A stretch of 64,000 bases of DNA from Synaphobranchus kaupii (taxonomy: Eukaryota > Chordata > Actinopteri > Anguilliformes > Synaphobranchidae). Location: NCBI GenBank assembly GCA_029718625.1, contig CM056380.1, forward strand, positions 48,719,218 to 48,783,217, in the 5' to 3' direction. A program made the position numbers and the translations under genes. The notes beneath the pieces are model-generated. The model was not told where the DNA came from. It saw only the letters and a list, made by a program, of their open reading frames with translations, and did not search any database. Below are positions 11,714 to 24,100 of the stretch, one piece after another (position 1 is the stretch's first letter; each line of letters begins with the position of its first letter).

Positions 11714-13103
11714 CAGTACCAGTCAAAAGTTTGGACACACCTACTCATAGAAGGTTTTTTCCCTGTTATTTTTTACTGTTTTCCACATTTTGGAATAGTA
11801 AAGACATCAAAACTATGAGATAACACAAATTAAATTATGCAAAGACCAAACAAGTGTTAAACAAATAAAAAAAAGTAATATATTTTAGATTCTTCAAAGT
11901 AGCCACCATTTGCCTTGATAACAGCCTTGCACATTCTTGCCATTCTCTCAAACAACTTCAGTGGTAAACAGGTATTCCACAGGTAAACAGGGAATGCCAT
12001 CATGACTCTATATAAAAGGATATCAAAAGACTCCTGATATCTTATTTCCAGGTACTCTTAGAAGCGATACTATAACCTCTCTGCATTTGAATGGATCTCT
12101 ATGGGAATTGGGGGGTGGGACTAGATTAAGCTGTAAATTACATGGGAATAGTATGTAACCCATGGTTGGCTAAATGGCTGTAAGTCATCAAGGGTCTGAG
12201 GTATCAAACAAGCCTCAAACCATTACTCTGCTGCCAGATATGTAGTAGATATGGATGGATCACTTTAAGGGTTGTTTCTCCTGACAAATTTTCCTATTGA
12301 ACTCTATGGAAAAATAAGTCAGGAGAAGAAACCCTTCAAGTTATCCATCCATATCTACTGTGTTTCTGGCAGCAGAGTGATGGTTTAAGGCTTGTTTGAT
12401 ACGTCAGACCCTTGATGACTTAAAGCCATTTAGCCAACCATGTGTTCCACACTGTTCCAGTGTAATTTAAAGCTAAATCTAGTCCCACCCCCCAATTCCC
12501 ATAGAGATCCATTCAAATGCAGAGGTTATAGTATCGCTTCTAAGAGAACCTAGGAGCGGCAGTGTAGTATAATGGTAAAGGAACTGGACTTGTAACCGAA
12601 AGGTTGCAGGTTCGATTCCCAGGTAGGACACTGCCGTTGTACCCTTGAGCAAGGTACTTAACCTGAATTGCTTCAGTATATATCCAGCTGTATAAATTGA
12701 TAAATGTAATAAGAAGTTGTGTAAGTCGCTCTGGATAAGAGCGTCTGCTAAATGCCTATCATGTAATGTACCTGGAAATAAGATCAGGAGTCTTTTGATA
12801 TCCTTTTATATAGAGTCATGATGGCATCACCTGTTTACCTGTGGAATACCTGTTTACCACAGAAGTTGTTCGAGAGAATGGCAAGAATGTGCAAGGCCGT
12901 TATTAAGGCAAAGGGTGGCTACTTTGAAGAATCTAAAATATATGACTTTTTTTTATTTGTTTACTTTTTTGGTCTTTGCATAATTTAATTTGTGTTATCT
13001 CATAGTTTTGATGTCTTTACTATTCCAAAATGTGGAAAACAGTAAAAAATAACGGAAAAAAACCTTCTATGAGTAGGTGTGTCCAAACTTTTGACTGGTA
13101 CTG
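11714..13103. mobile_element. inner Tc1-like element nested in the outer one
   Basis: The TIR is CAGTACCAGTCAAAAGTTTG, matched inversely by CAAACTTTTGACTGGTACTG, with TA on both sides. The end sequence resembles Tc1-family elements common in salmonids and other fish (recalled). The arms continue through CTTCAAAGTAGCCACC. The core is a long palindrome around 12052-12550 whose right arm is interrupted by a V-SINE. Removing the element restores GTACATAGTCCCCCC, matching other copies of the outer family. Confidence 0.85.
12553..12770 (+). mobile_element. V-SINE (tRNA-derived SINE), copy 1
   Basis: A tRNA-like head with Pol III box B GGTTCGATTCC is followed by the V-SINE central domain (CCCTTGAGCAAGGTACTTAA) and a LINE-like 3' tail (TCGCTCTGGATAAGAGCGTC, then GCTAAATG). 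It interrupts the right arm of the inner palindrome. The intact left arm (AGGTACTCTTAGAAGCGATA) shows the empty site was CTAAGAG followed by TACCTGG. Confidence 0.88.
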
Positions 13104-14979
13104 TAGTCCCCCCCATTTTCGGGCATCAAAAAATATTGGACAGTTATAATAAAGTAATAATTTTTAATATTTGGTCGCATATCCTTTGCATGCCATGACT
13201 TCCTGATATCTGTGACCCAACAATATCAATATTTTCTGGTACTCTTACAAGCGATACTATAACTTCTCTGCATTTAAATGGATCTCTACAGGAATTGAGG
13301 GGTGGGACTAGATTTAGCTGTAAATTATGCTGGAACAGTATGGAATACATGGTTGGCGAAATGGCTGTACGTCATAGTCATCAAGGGTCTGAGGTATCAA
13401 GCAAGCCTCAAACCATCACTCTGCTGCCAGATATGCAGTAGATATGGATGGATCACTTTAAGGGTTGTTTCTCCTGACAAATTTTGAGAAAATAAGTCAG
13501 GAGAAGAAACCCTTCAAGTTATTCATCCATATCTACTGCATATCTGGCAGCAGAGTGATGGTTTGAGGCTTGTTTGATACCTCAGGCTTGTTTGATATGT
13601 CAGACCCTTGATGACTTCAAGCCATTTAGCCAACCATGTGTTCCATACTGTTCCAGTGTAATTTACAGCTAAATCTAGTCCCCCCCCCCCCCCCCAATTC
13701 CCATAGAGATTCATTCAAATGCAGAGAGGTTATAGTATCGCTTGTAGGAGTACCAGAGAATAAGATATCAAGAGTCTTATTCTACATGTTAAACTGCCCA
13801 ATATTCTTTGATACACGACAATATCCTCAAGTTAAAGCTGACAGTCTGCACTTCAACCTCATTATCCTTGTATCCTTTCAAACTCAAAGTGCTAGAGTAC
13901 AGAACCAAAATAACAAAAAATGTGTCACTGTCCAATTCATTATGGTGCTCACTGTATATTTGGCTTTAATATTTAAGACTGTCATCCATGAACAGAACCA
14001 GTACCACTTCATAGTTATTTTTTTAAATTTGACCGACCACTATGCCTTGTGTTTAGCACTTGTTCTTTCACTATGTTATAACCATCTACATTTCATGTCT
14101 GGCACCAATTATTTTTTTCATTTGTAGGCCGACATCTCTTGTTCATATTCAAAGCCACAGACATAGATTACAGGGGGAGAGCCATGTTCCCCTCACCTTG
14201 TGAAGGAACACCATTCCTCTCCGCCAGCTTTTCTGCCAAAAACTGTCTCATGCCATTTCAGCCTCTACTTTTGAAACAAGACCAACAGTTCCTTGCAGCT
14301 CTTTAGTGTTGAACATGAACCTCCAAATAAGCAAAAAGACTGCAATGCACTTCTAGTTCTTACATTTAATATGGTGTAGCCTGCCTTCCATCCCCAGATA
14401 CTCTATGCTATGTGAATATATACGACATTATGGTAAGAAATAAGACATAAATCTAAGTGAGCAATGACTGAATTAGCTCAGCTAACAATACCAATATGCA
14501 ACAGATGTCAGTGTTTTTATCTTGAACTTCTAATTTTACCTTATTGGTTACAGAATTTAACAGCGAACAATTGCTTCCACCTCCTGGTGACTTTTGGCAT
14601 TACAACTAAGTTAGTCCGTTTCCAAAAGCTCATTGTAGAATAATTTAAAAAGAAAAATAATATTTTACTGAGGAGGGAATTTCTCATGAAACAGTACAGG
14701 AAATCAAAAGCATAAATTCGTTGAAATATAGGCTAATATTCGGTGGACATTTGTATTCTCAAATTCCCTCAAGTTGGCTGCAAGCATTATTCGCTTACAA
14801 GCTGCAAACATTACATCAGCCTCATTACACGGCCATACAGTAGCCAGTGAGATAGTTTGTAGCGAGCCTGTCTTACGGGCTGCAGGTAGACAATAGACCA
14901 GACATACTTAAGGGAATTTATTAATAACAACCTATTTTTATACAGTCTATGATAACAACCCACTCATATACGCTCATAC

Positions 14980-15157
14980 TACTGCCTATGAATTGCTATA
15001 CCGCCACTATCCCACAATTCTTCCGTAACTCGATGGTGACCCCGGAAGTTTCGAGGACGCATCTTCCTTTCTTTCCTGCAGCCGAAGAGTTGCATCTACT
15101 CCGGCATCCTGCTTGGTTTAACAACTGTTTTGACGAGATCGGAGCAATTCTGACAGC
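14980..15157 (+). promoter_or_regulatory. eif3l promoter and 5' UTR
   Basis: There is an ETS-type CCGGAAGT at 15042-15049 and a pyrimidine tract CTTCCTTTCTTTCCT at 15063-15077, about 80 bp before the start codon. This looks like a TATA-less housekeeping promoter. A pyrimidine tract at the cap site would make the transcript a TOP mRNA, as known for several eIF3 subunits; the cap position itself is not visible. Confidence 0.4.
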
Positions 15158-15190
15158 ATGTCGTATCCGACCGAAGAAGCCGAAGGAGAA
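15158..15190 (+). CDS. eif3l: eif3l exon 1 (coding part)
   Basis: Eleven codons [11 protein letters not shown], with donor GAA|GTTAGT in phase 0. The start is chosen by the MSYP N-terminus typical of vertebrate eIF3L and by frame continuity into exon 2. Confidence 0.88.
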
Positions 15191-18100
15191 GTTAGTTTCG
15201 CCGTTAATTAATCTGAAGTTGAAAATGTGCGAGTTGACTGCGAGATGCAGTAGAAAAAACAGTCAGCGTGGCGTGCTGTAGCCTGCCGGGTTAACGTTAC
15301 CCAACAAGCTGGCTAACTAGATAGCGTTACCCACCGAGCCCTTTCGCCCGCTTTGTGGAAAAACGTGATGTGCTATCTAGCTAGCTAGATGCTTTTTACG
15401 TCTATGGCTATAGTCTGCGCTAACTACCTGATAGCAGTAGCTAACTAGTAAGTTACATGATAAACAGAACATGGGAGCTGGCATACATACATTCTCGAAT
15501 GTGACAGCCTATGATGGCAGATTTGGCCCATGTGACGTTTTAGAAAGCTGTCTATCGTCCCTGCTAAATTAAAGCCTGCTGTTTTTGTCTTTACAGTACG
15601 ATCCGTATTCCTACTCCAACGATTATGATCTTCATACTGGTGAGCACGAGCCCAACACTCAGACACGTAACGTTAGTAACGTGTTGATGTAGATTGCATT
15701 TACGGTCCATTTTTTTCATGCTCCGTTGAATGAAACTGAAGTAGAGCGGATTTGACCAAAAGACCCACCCCTTGCCTGTCTTGTCTGTTGTTTCCGATTT
15801 CTTAACTCTGACTGTCTGACACGGTCTCCTCTCACCACTATGCAGGCGACCCGAAGGCTGACCTAGCTTACGAGCGTCAGTACGAGCAGCAGACGTATCA
15901 CGTCATCCCGGAGGTCATTAAGAATTTTTTGCAGTACTTCCACAAGACAATCTCAGACCTGATCGATCAGAAGGTGTACGAGCTTCAGGCTAATCGCGTT
16001 TCAAGCGAGAGCATTGAACAAAAAATCTACGAAATCCAGGACGTCTACGAGAACAGGTACACCTGCCTCTATCACACTAGCGGAAGCCTCAGGGTGGGTG
16101 TACAAAGGGCTATATTGCATTAAATATATACTACTCCTTATGCTCGGCATTAGGATCTGACCAGACAGTGTAATCCATTGGATAGCTGGGAAATGACTAC
16201 ACTTGTCGCAGTTACCAGTACTGTTGAAGACCCCCTACTATTATGCTACTATATGTACATATACAGTGCATCCGGAAAGTATTCACAGCGCTTCACTTTT
16301 TCCACATTTTGTTCTGTTACAGCCTTATTCCAAAATTGATTAAATTCATTTTTTCCCTCAAAATTCTACACACAACACCCCATAATGACAATGTGAAAAA
16401 AAGTTTTTTTGACATTTTTGCAAATTTATTAAAAATAAAAAACTAAAATTTCTCATTTACATAAGTATTCATAGACTTTGCTTTAACATATTTTTAAAGT
16501 ATCATATTTCATATTTGGTCGCATATCCTTTACATGCTGTTACTTCCTGAAGTCTGTGACCATCAACATCAAAAAACTGTCGATATCTTATTTTCAGGTA
16601 CTGTTACAAGCGATACTATAACCTCTCTGCATTTGAATGGATCTCTATGGAAATTGGGGGGTGAGACAAGATTCAGCTGTAAATTACACTGGTACAGTAT
16701 GGAACACATGGCTGGCTAAATGGCTGTAAGTTATCAAGGGTCTGAGCTATCAAACGAGCCCCAAACCATCACTCTGTTGCCAGATATGGAGTAGATGTGG
16801 ATGGATCACTGCAAGGGTTATTTCCCCGGACTCATTTTCCTATAGAACTCTATGGGGAAAAAAGTCAGGAGAAACAACCCTTAAAGTGATCCATCCACAT
16901 CTACTCCATATCTGGCAACAGAGTGATGGTTTGGGGCTCGTTTGATAGCTCAGACCCTTGATAACTTACAGCCATTTAGCCAGCCATGTGTTCCATACTG
17001 TACCAGTGTAATTTACAGCTGAATCTAGTCTCACCCCCCAATTTCCATAGAGATCCATTCAAATGCAGAGAGGTTATAGTATCGCTTGTAACAGTACCTG
17101 AAAATAAGATATCGACAGTTTTTTGATGTTGATGGTCACAGACTTCAGGAAGTAACAGCATGTAAAGGATATGCGACCAAATATGAAATATGATACTTTA
17201 AAAATACGTTAAAGCAAAGGCTATGAATACTTATGTAAATGAGAAATTTTATTTTTTTATTTTTAATAAATTTGCAAAAATCTCAAAAAAACTTTTTTCA
17301 CATTGTCATTATGGGGTGTTGTGTGTAGAATTTTGAGGGAAAAAATGAATTGAATCAATTTTGGAATAAGGCTGTAACAGAACAAAATGTGGAAAAAGTG
17401 AAGCGCTGTGAATACTTTCCGGATGCACTGTATATATATATATATATATACAATCAAATGTTTTTTAACATGAAAGGATGAGAAGCAACACACTGACTAC
17501 ACACACATACATTAAAAAAAAAAGATGTTAGTTCACGCAGTTATTAATCTTCACCTTTGACTAAACAGGTTTTCCCTTCTCTCCTTTGTTCTTAATTCTT
17601 TTGTCCAGCTGGAACAAGCTGACTGACCGCTTCTTTAAGACGTCTCCCTGGCCAGAGGCTGAGGGCATCGCTTCCCTGGTGGGCAACGGTCAGTTCACAA
17701 CCTGCCCCTCGTTTTTCCTCATAATCCCAAAGTCTTCTACTCAGCCAAATACATTTTAGGGAAACCATTTGAGAAAACGGCTGGTCATTCCTTATATATA
17801 TTGTTTTATCAGCTTTTGATTTTTTATTAAAAAAAATTTGTGGATTTTTTTTTTTATCCTGCTGATTGGGCCTTGTTCCCCTCTCCCTCTGCTGGCGTCT
17901 CCTTCCCTCCCACCTCCTTCCTTTGCTGCCACTCCTGTTCCCGTCTCTCTCTCTGCCGTGCATATTTATACCCTTTATCTCCTCAGACGCTGTGTTCCTG
18001 ATCCTATACAAAGAACTGTATTACAGACACATCTACGCCAAAGTCAGTGTGAGTATTGGGCCCCTTCTCCTCCCCTGATATTCTCAGTCAGATGGTTGAG

Positions 18101-21100
18101 TATAGAGGACACTAGGATGACACCAGCTAGGAGCACGTTGTGAGTGAGCAAACGCATTCGGAGTGAGTTATGCACTCAGGACTTAATTTCCCGCCAGTAT
18201 CTCTAGGGCAGTGTTTCTCAACCCTGGTCCTGGAGGGCCGCAGCATATACTGGTTTTCGTTGTTACTCTGTACTTAATTGATCAATTAAAGCAGCCAAAA
18301 ACACAGTTAATTCACCACACCTGGTTTCTTGGGTCTGAATTGGTTGCCGATATTAAGGCAAAAACAAAAACCACCATACCCTGCTCTAGGGTATATTGTC
18401 CATTCTGTCTGTGTAGCACACCCCTGAACCGTAGGTGTGTCGTTTTTAAAAGTAACCAGCCTTTTTTTCAAGACACTGCCATGATGATGTAAGGTTTCCC
18501 TCTTGGTTTTCAGGGTGGACCAACTCTTGACCAGAGATTTGAGTCCTATTACAATTACTGCAATCTCTTCAACTACATTCTCAGTAAGTTTGGAACAGGA
18601 TGTGTGTGTCCTTTTGTCATTTTTATTTGTGTTCACTGTCTGTACCTGGAGCTTGGATTTAAATCTTAGGTTCTAAATCATGCTGGTAAACTGTTTTATT
18701 TGCAAAGTATGCTTAAAGCTTCTATTAGGACCTATAATGTTACTCTTAAGTTTTCTGATTGATTCTTACAAACCCTTCAGATGCAGATGGACCCGCCCCC
18801 TTGGAACTCCCTAACCAATGGCTGTGGGACATCATTGATGAGTTCATCTATCAGGTATAAAAATTGGAAATCTATTCTTTATGAATTTTTCCTCATTTCA
18901 TATCATCAGGATAGACTTAACATGTCTGCGTTTTCTCCTGCGGTTTCTCTGCTTCTGTGGTACGGTAATAATCTGTATTCTTACGCTCTGGCAGAATCGT
19001 TTTTAATTCCCATCCGTCTTCAGTTCCAGTCATTCAGTCAATATCGCTGCAAGACGGCCAAGAAATCTGAGGAAGAGATCGAGTTCCTGCGGAACAACCC
19101 CAAGATCTGGAACGTTCACAGCGTCCTGAACGTGCTCCACTCTCTGGTGGACAAGAGCAACATCAACCGGCAGCTGGAGGTGTACACCAGCGGGGGTGAG
19201 AAAGGATTGCGGAAAATGAGCAAAAACGAGAGGAGGCTAGGAGGAGGAAAGAGCGGGAAAGGAAAGGCAGGAGGAGTGACAGGTGGAAGTCTGCACTGAC
19301 CTATGGAGAGAGGGGAGAGAAGCGATGCGGGTGGCAGTGAAGCCAGGGGTATGAATAAAGAGGGACTGACTGGGAGTAGAGGAAAGCAGACAGGAACAGG
19401 ATAGGAGACAGTGACTAGTGCAAGTATCAGTCATTTATTTTTGTGAAAAGCGTTGACTATTCGCAGCAGTTATATTTCAAGCCAATCGGCATTTTACCTG
19501 AAATTTAGCTAAGCAATCCGAGATACCGCTCTCACTCGCTTGACTTGATTTTTTCACAACTCAGTTGGGCAGTTGAGCAGCAGTAGTGGTCTCTTAGTGC
19601 TAGATGGGAGAACGGTCCAGTTATGCCTGTTCAGTTTTTCTTTCAAAAGCATTCTGGTGTCCGCGCTTGTGCATACAGGTGTAGTGTGCTGCCGTATAAA
19701 CCTTGAGCGTGACTCTCTTCCTGTCTTTTGTGACACAGGTGACCCAGAGAGTGTGGCCGGGGAATATGGCCGCCACTCCTTATATAAGATGCTGGGATAC
19801 TTCAGTCTGGTGGGGCTGCTGCGTCTCCACTCTCTGCTGGGAGACTATTACCAGGCTATCAAGGTTCTGGAGAACATCGAGCTCAACAAGAAGGTACTGA
19901 GGAAAGGCACACACTCCGCCATCTTGGGAGTTTGTCACTGTAAAAGTTGCATGGTTCTGTCGATTGAAAGAATGTAACGTGTATAGAGTTGGATATCTCT
20001 CTACTGTAGGCGATCTTTGGTCGGATATGCTATATGCCATCCATCATAAGTTTGTTTCAAACATCCCTGTGTCCCTCCCACCACATGTATTTGCGGCCCA
20101 GCTACAACACACTTGGTTTTCTGTCTTGGTTTTATCTGGTCAAGAGAAATGCTAGTTGTTGCTCGACACCATCAGTTGTGTACTGGTCCATTGTGGCTCA
20201 GTAGTAGAGCACTCCGAATGTGCTTAAAAGGATGTGGATGACCAGGATTGACGATGACTAGGTTAAAAGTGAAGAAACCCATCCTGGTGCCTCTTCTCTA
20301 AAGAGTTTAAGCCTAGCTACCCTGGCTAATCTTCCTCCTCTCCCATTTGTTTTCCCCTTCTCCCTCACTTCTATCCCTCCTCCCCTCCCTCTCTTTTGGC
20401 AGAGTATGTACTCGCGTGTGCCAGAGTGCCAGATTACCACATATTACTACGTGGGCTTTGCCTACCTGATGATGAGGCGGTACCAGGACGCCATCCGTGT
20501 CTTCGCCAACATCCTGCTCTACATCCAGAGAACCAGGAACATGTTCCAGAGGTCCACCTACAAATACGAAATGGTCAGTCCAAGGCTCACCACAAGGGTT
20601 ATGAGGGAAATGATGGGGCCACTGAGAAACAATTGGGGCTGTTTTCAAGTTTGTGTGTGTTTGTTCCTTGTGCCTCTCTTTCATGACGGCAAACACCTTC
20701 TCATTGTTTCACTTTGAAAGTTTTTCTAGAGAAGTTAGGATTAAGTCTTTCTTGGCATTCTCATGCAATGGAATCCCTCAATATAGAAATTTAGCGGCTG
20801 CCTTGACTGGTTTTTAAATCACTTCCTGTACGTCCCTTCCTGTGCAGATAAACAAGCAGAACGAGCAGATGCACGGCTTGCTGGCCATCGCTCTGACCAT
20901 GTACCCCATGCGCATTGACGAGAGCATCCACACCCAGCTCAGGGAGAAGTACGGGGACAAGATGCTGCGCATGCAGAAGGGGTGAGTCGCCCAGGGAACG
21001 CCTTTTTATACCGCGCAAATTACAGCGGTTCTGCACCGGGATAACCCTGACTTACTATAGAATGCGTTCCCTTTGGAGAACGGTTTCACCCAACTTGTGC

Positions 21101-24100
21101 AAACAATGGGTTCTTTGGGCTGTTCAGACTTCCAACACACTGACACACATGCAGGTTAGAGCCGCTAATTTTCTCTTCCACCTCAAGAATTTTAATTGTG
21201 CATTGTAAATGTATTCAAGAGTAATCATAGTTAATATAGGTTAATTGTGCATTATAACCGTATTCAACTGTATTTATAGTTAACATAGGCTAATTGTGCA
21301 TTGCTGTGCCTGTGTGCATGTATATTAACTGCAGTGCCTTTGGCCCTCTTGTTCCCTGCAGCGATCTTCAGGTGTTTGAAGAGCTCTTCAGCTTCGCCTG
21401 CCCCAAATTCCTGTCCCCTGTGGTGCCCAACTATGACAACGTCCACCCCAACTACCACAAAGAGCCCTTCCAGCAGCAGCTCAAAGTGTTCGCTGAGGAA
21501 GTGCAGCAGCAGGCTCAGCTCTCCACCATCCGCAGGTACTGCCCATCTGCCATCAGCAGGTTCTGCCTTTAACTGTACTACCTATCTGCCATCAGCAGGT
21601 TCTGCCTTTATCTGTGTTCTGTTATCTGTAGGTACTACCTATCTGCCATCAGCAGGTTCTGCCTTTATCGGTGTTCTGTTATCTGTAGGTACTACCTATC
21701 TGCCATCAGCAGGTTCTGCCTTTATCTGTGTTCTGTTATCTGTAGGTACTGCCTATCTGCAGGGTCTGCCTTTAACTGTGTTCTGTTATCTGTAGGTACT
21801 GCCTATCTGCCATCAACAGGTTTTGCCTTTATCTGTGTTCTATTATTCACAGGTTCTGCGTTTTTATTCAGTTATCTGCAAGTGCCGTTATGTTTTTAAT
21901 GATCCACATATTCTGCTGTTGTGCATGGTGGAACACAGGCTGCCTACCTGTGTTCCCCCATTCACAGGTTCTGTCCACAGACCCCCTCATACTGTGCTCT
22001 CCAAAATCTGCTGTTGCTGTTTTTCCTGTCTGTTTTACACAATTTTCTCTCTGTCAGTTTCCTGAAGTTGTACACCACGATGCCGGTAGCCAAACTGGCA
22101 GGGTTCTTGGACATGACAGAGCAGGAGTTTCGTATCCAGCTGCTGGTCTTCAAGCACAAAATGAAGAACCTGGTGTGGACCAGTGGCATCTCCGCCCTCG
22201 ACGGGGAGTTCCAGTCTGCCTCAGAGGTTGACTTCTACATTGACAAGGTCTGAGCATGCCTGTGTGCGTACGCGTGTGAGAGACAGGGAAAGTGTGTGTT
22301 CCTGTATGTTTGTACCTGGAAGGTGTGCGAAGTACCATTTGTGTCTCCGTCTACAATTACTGGTTGTATGTTTCTGCTGGTGGTGCGTGGGGGGCGTCTG
22401 TTCTACATTCACGGTACGAGCGGCTGGTATTGCATCATGTTTGCCATCCATTACAGAGGCTGGTGTGTATGGAATTTGGCTGTGTTCAGGTAATAATTAC
22501 TTTCCTTTGAAGGCAAAAGTAGACCTGATCATTTCCTTCTGTGTCTGCAGGACATGATCCACATTGCAGACACCAAGGTGGCCCGTCGCTATGGAGATTT
22601 CTTCATCAGACAGATTCACAAGTTTGAGGAGGTGAGGATTTTTTACCAGATATTATACTGAACAATTATTTCTAACAGACCATTCAGAAAATATTGTTAC
22701 TTAATGCATGTTACCTTGTTTTGCAATCGGCTGTGAAATATTTCAGTTCAGAAATACCAGCTCTCAATCAGAATTTAGTGACCCATAATAGAAGAAACAT
22801 TGGCTTTACTACTCCTTTAACTCATACAGTGAGCTCCATAATTCATTGGACAGGGACACATTTTTTGTTATTTTGGTTCTGTACTCTATAGGGTTGGGTG
22901 CCTTGACTGAAATACGTTGGTCATACCGAGTATCGAAACATTTAGGAAAAAACGGTACCAGATTTAGTTAATTTACGGTAGGCTACTTCTCTGTGAAACC
23001 AAGTAGGGTAGTTGATTGCACCCCTTCCGTAACTCCCTTTACTGTAGCAGCAAGTAGAACTAAGATGAAGAACGAAAAAAGAGATGAACTGCGCCGTGCT
23101 GTTGTCAACTGTCTTTCAATACAGTTGAATCTCCAAAATGGATGTCCTGACAGTTTTGGAATTGCACTTCATTTTCTTCTGTTGTGCTTATTCTGTCATT
23201 TTACAATGACAAACTTTTCACAGAATACTACTTATCTGTAATTTTACAGTGACATAATGTTTACAGAATGAAAATGTTTACAAATAGTAAAGATATCAGT
23301 TATAATCAGAAACCTAGTTGGCCGATAAACATATAAAGTTTTCATATAAAGCAGGGTTGCCCAACCCTCTTCCTGGAGATCTACCTACCGTCCTGTAGGT
23401 TTTTACTCCAACCCTAACAAAGCACACCTCATTCAACAGCTAGAGAGCTTATTAGTAGAATCAGGTGTGCCAAATTAGGGCTGATATGAAATCCGACAGG
23501 ACAGTACATCTCCAGGAACAGGGTTGGGCAGCCCTGATATAAAGTATCGAAAAAAGTATCATGCAGGTATCGTATCGAATTAAGGGTATCGGTATCGAAA
23601 GATTTCAAACAATACCCAACCCTAGTACTCTAGCACTTTGAGTTTGAAAGGATACAATGACAATGAGGTTGAAGTGCAGACTGTCAGCTTTAATCCGTGT
23701 ATGAAATTAGTAAAATTGACTTCTATAGACACCAAAGGAGGTTTAGATAGATACATCCGCAGCTGGAAACCGGAAATACTTCTAAATTGTTTTGGAAAGT
23801 TTCTAGTTTTCTGTTGCTCACTAGCGGTCTTGTGCGCTCGCAGTGAAGGAATCCGTCGCATAAACGTACACTAATTTAGCAAAAATTTATCCTTTTGAAG
23901 AGTTCGTACTAGCTGCAAAGCAAACCCCGACCTGGTGACCCTTCTTCTACGGTAGCATTCAAACTCAGCAAAGACCTCAAAATTTTCAAGCGGAAGTTTA
24001 CAAACGTATGGCTGTACGCCGACTGAAAATAGTTATATAAATCTTTAAACGGTTTTTTAAAACGTAAATTACAAGAAGACACCAGTGACCACTCAGTGAG

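Larger units (their letters stand above)
11545..13954. mobile_element. outer Tc1-like non-autonomous element, 2.4 kb with nested insertions
   Basis: The ends are CAGTGAGCACCATAATTCAT and its inverse, flanked by TA on both sides as expected for Tc1/mariner. The arms extend about 170 bp and include GCACTTTGAGTTTGAAAGG and a CCCCCC run. The interior carries a palindrome (about 13235-13755) and a complete second Tc1-like element (11714-13103). There is no transposase ORF. Related fragments of the same family lie at 22827 and 24381. Confidence 0.82.
10561..14979. other. intergenic region between smoc2 and eif3l
   Basis: No gene was recognised. The centre (11545-13954) is a nest of Tc1-like elements. 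The flanks (10561-11544 and 13955-14979) are AT-rich unique-looking sequence in which only short chance ORFs occur. Confidence 0.7.
22827..23700. mobile_element. Tc1-like fragment split by a hAT-like insertion in eif3l intron 14
   Basis: The left piece starts CAGTGAGCTCCATAATTCAT after TA. It breaks at 22888 inside GTACTCTA and resumes at 23625 with a second GTACTCTA, followed by GCACTTTGAGTTTGAAAGG. It is the same family as 11545-13954; the right part is truncated. Confidence 0.8.

Noticed and set aside
12560..12630. tRNA-like sequence with box B
   Set aside because: It is the head of a V-SINE with a poor anticodon-arm fit and a LINE-like tail; not a tRNA gene. The same applies to 25900-25978.
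13636..14127. 163-codon plus-strand ORF
   Set aside because: Overlaps the right arm of the outer Tc1-like element and AT-rich flank; no recognisable protein.
16534..17161. Two identical 61-residue ORFs on opposite strands
   Set aside because: They are the two arms of a palindromic transposon; there is no transposase similarity.
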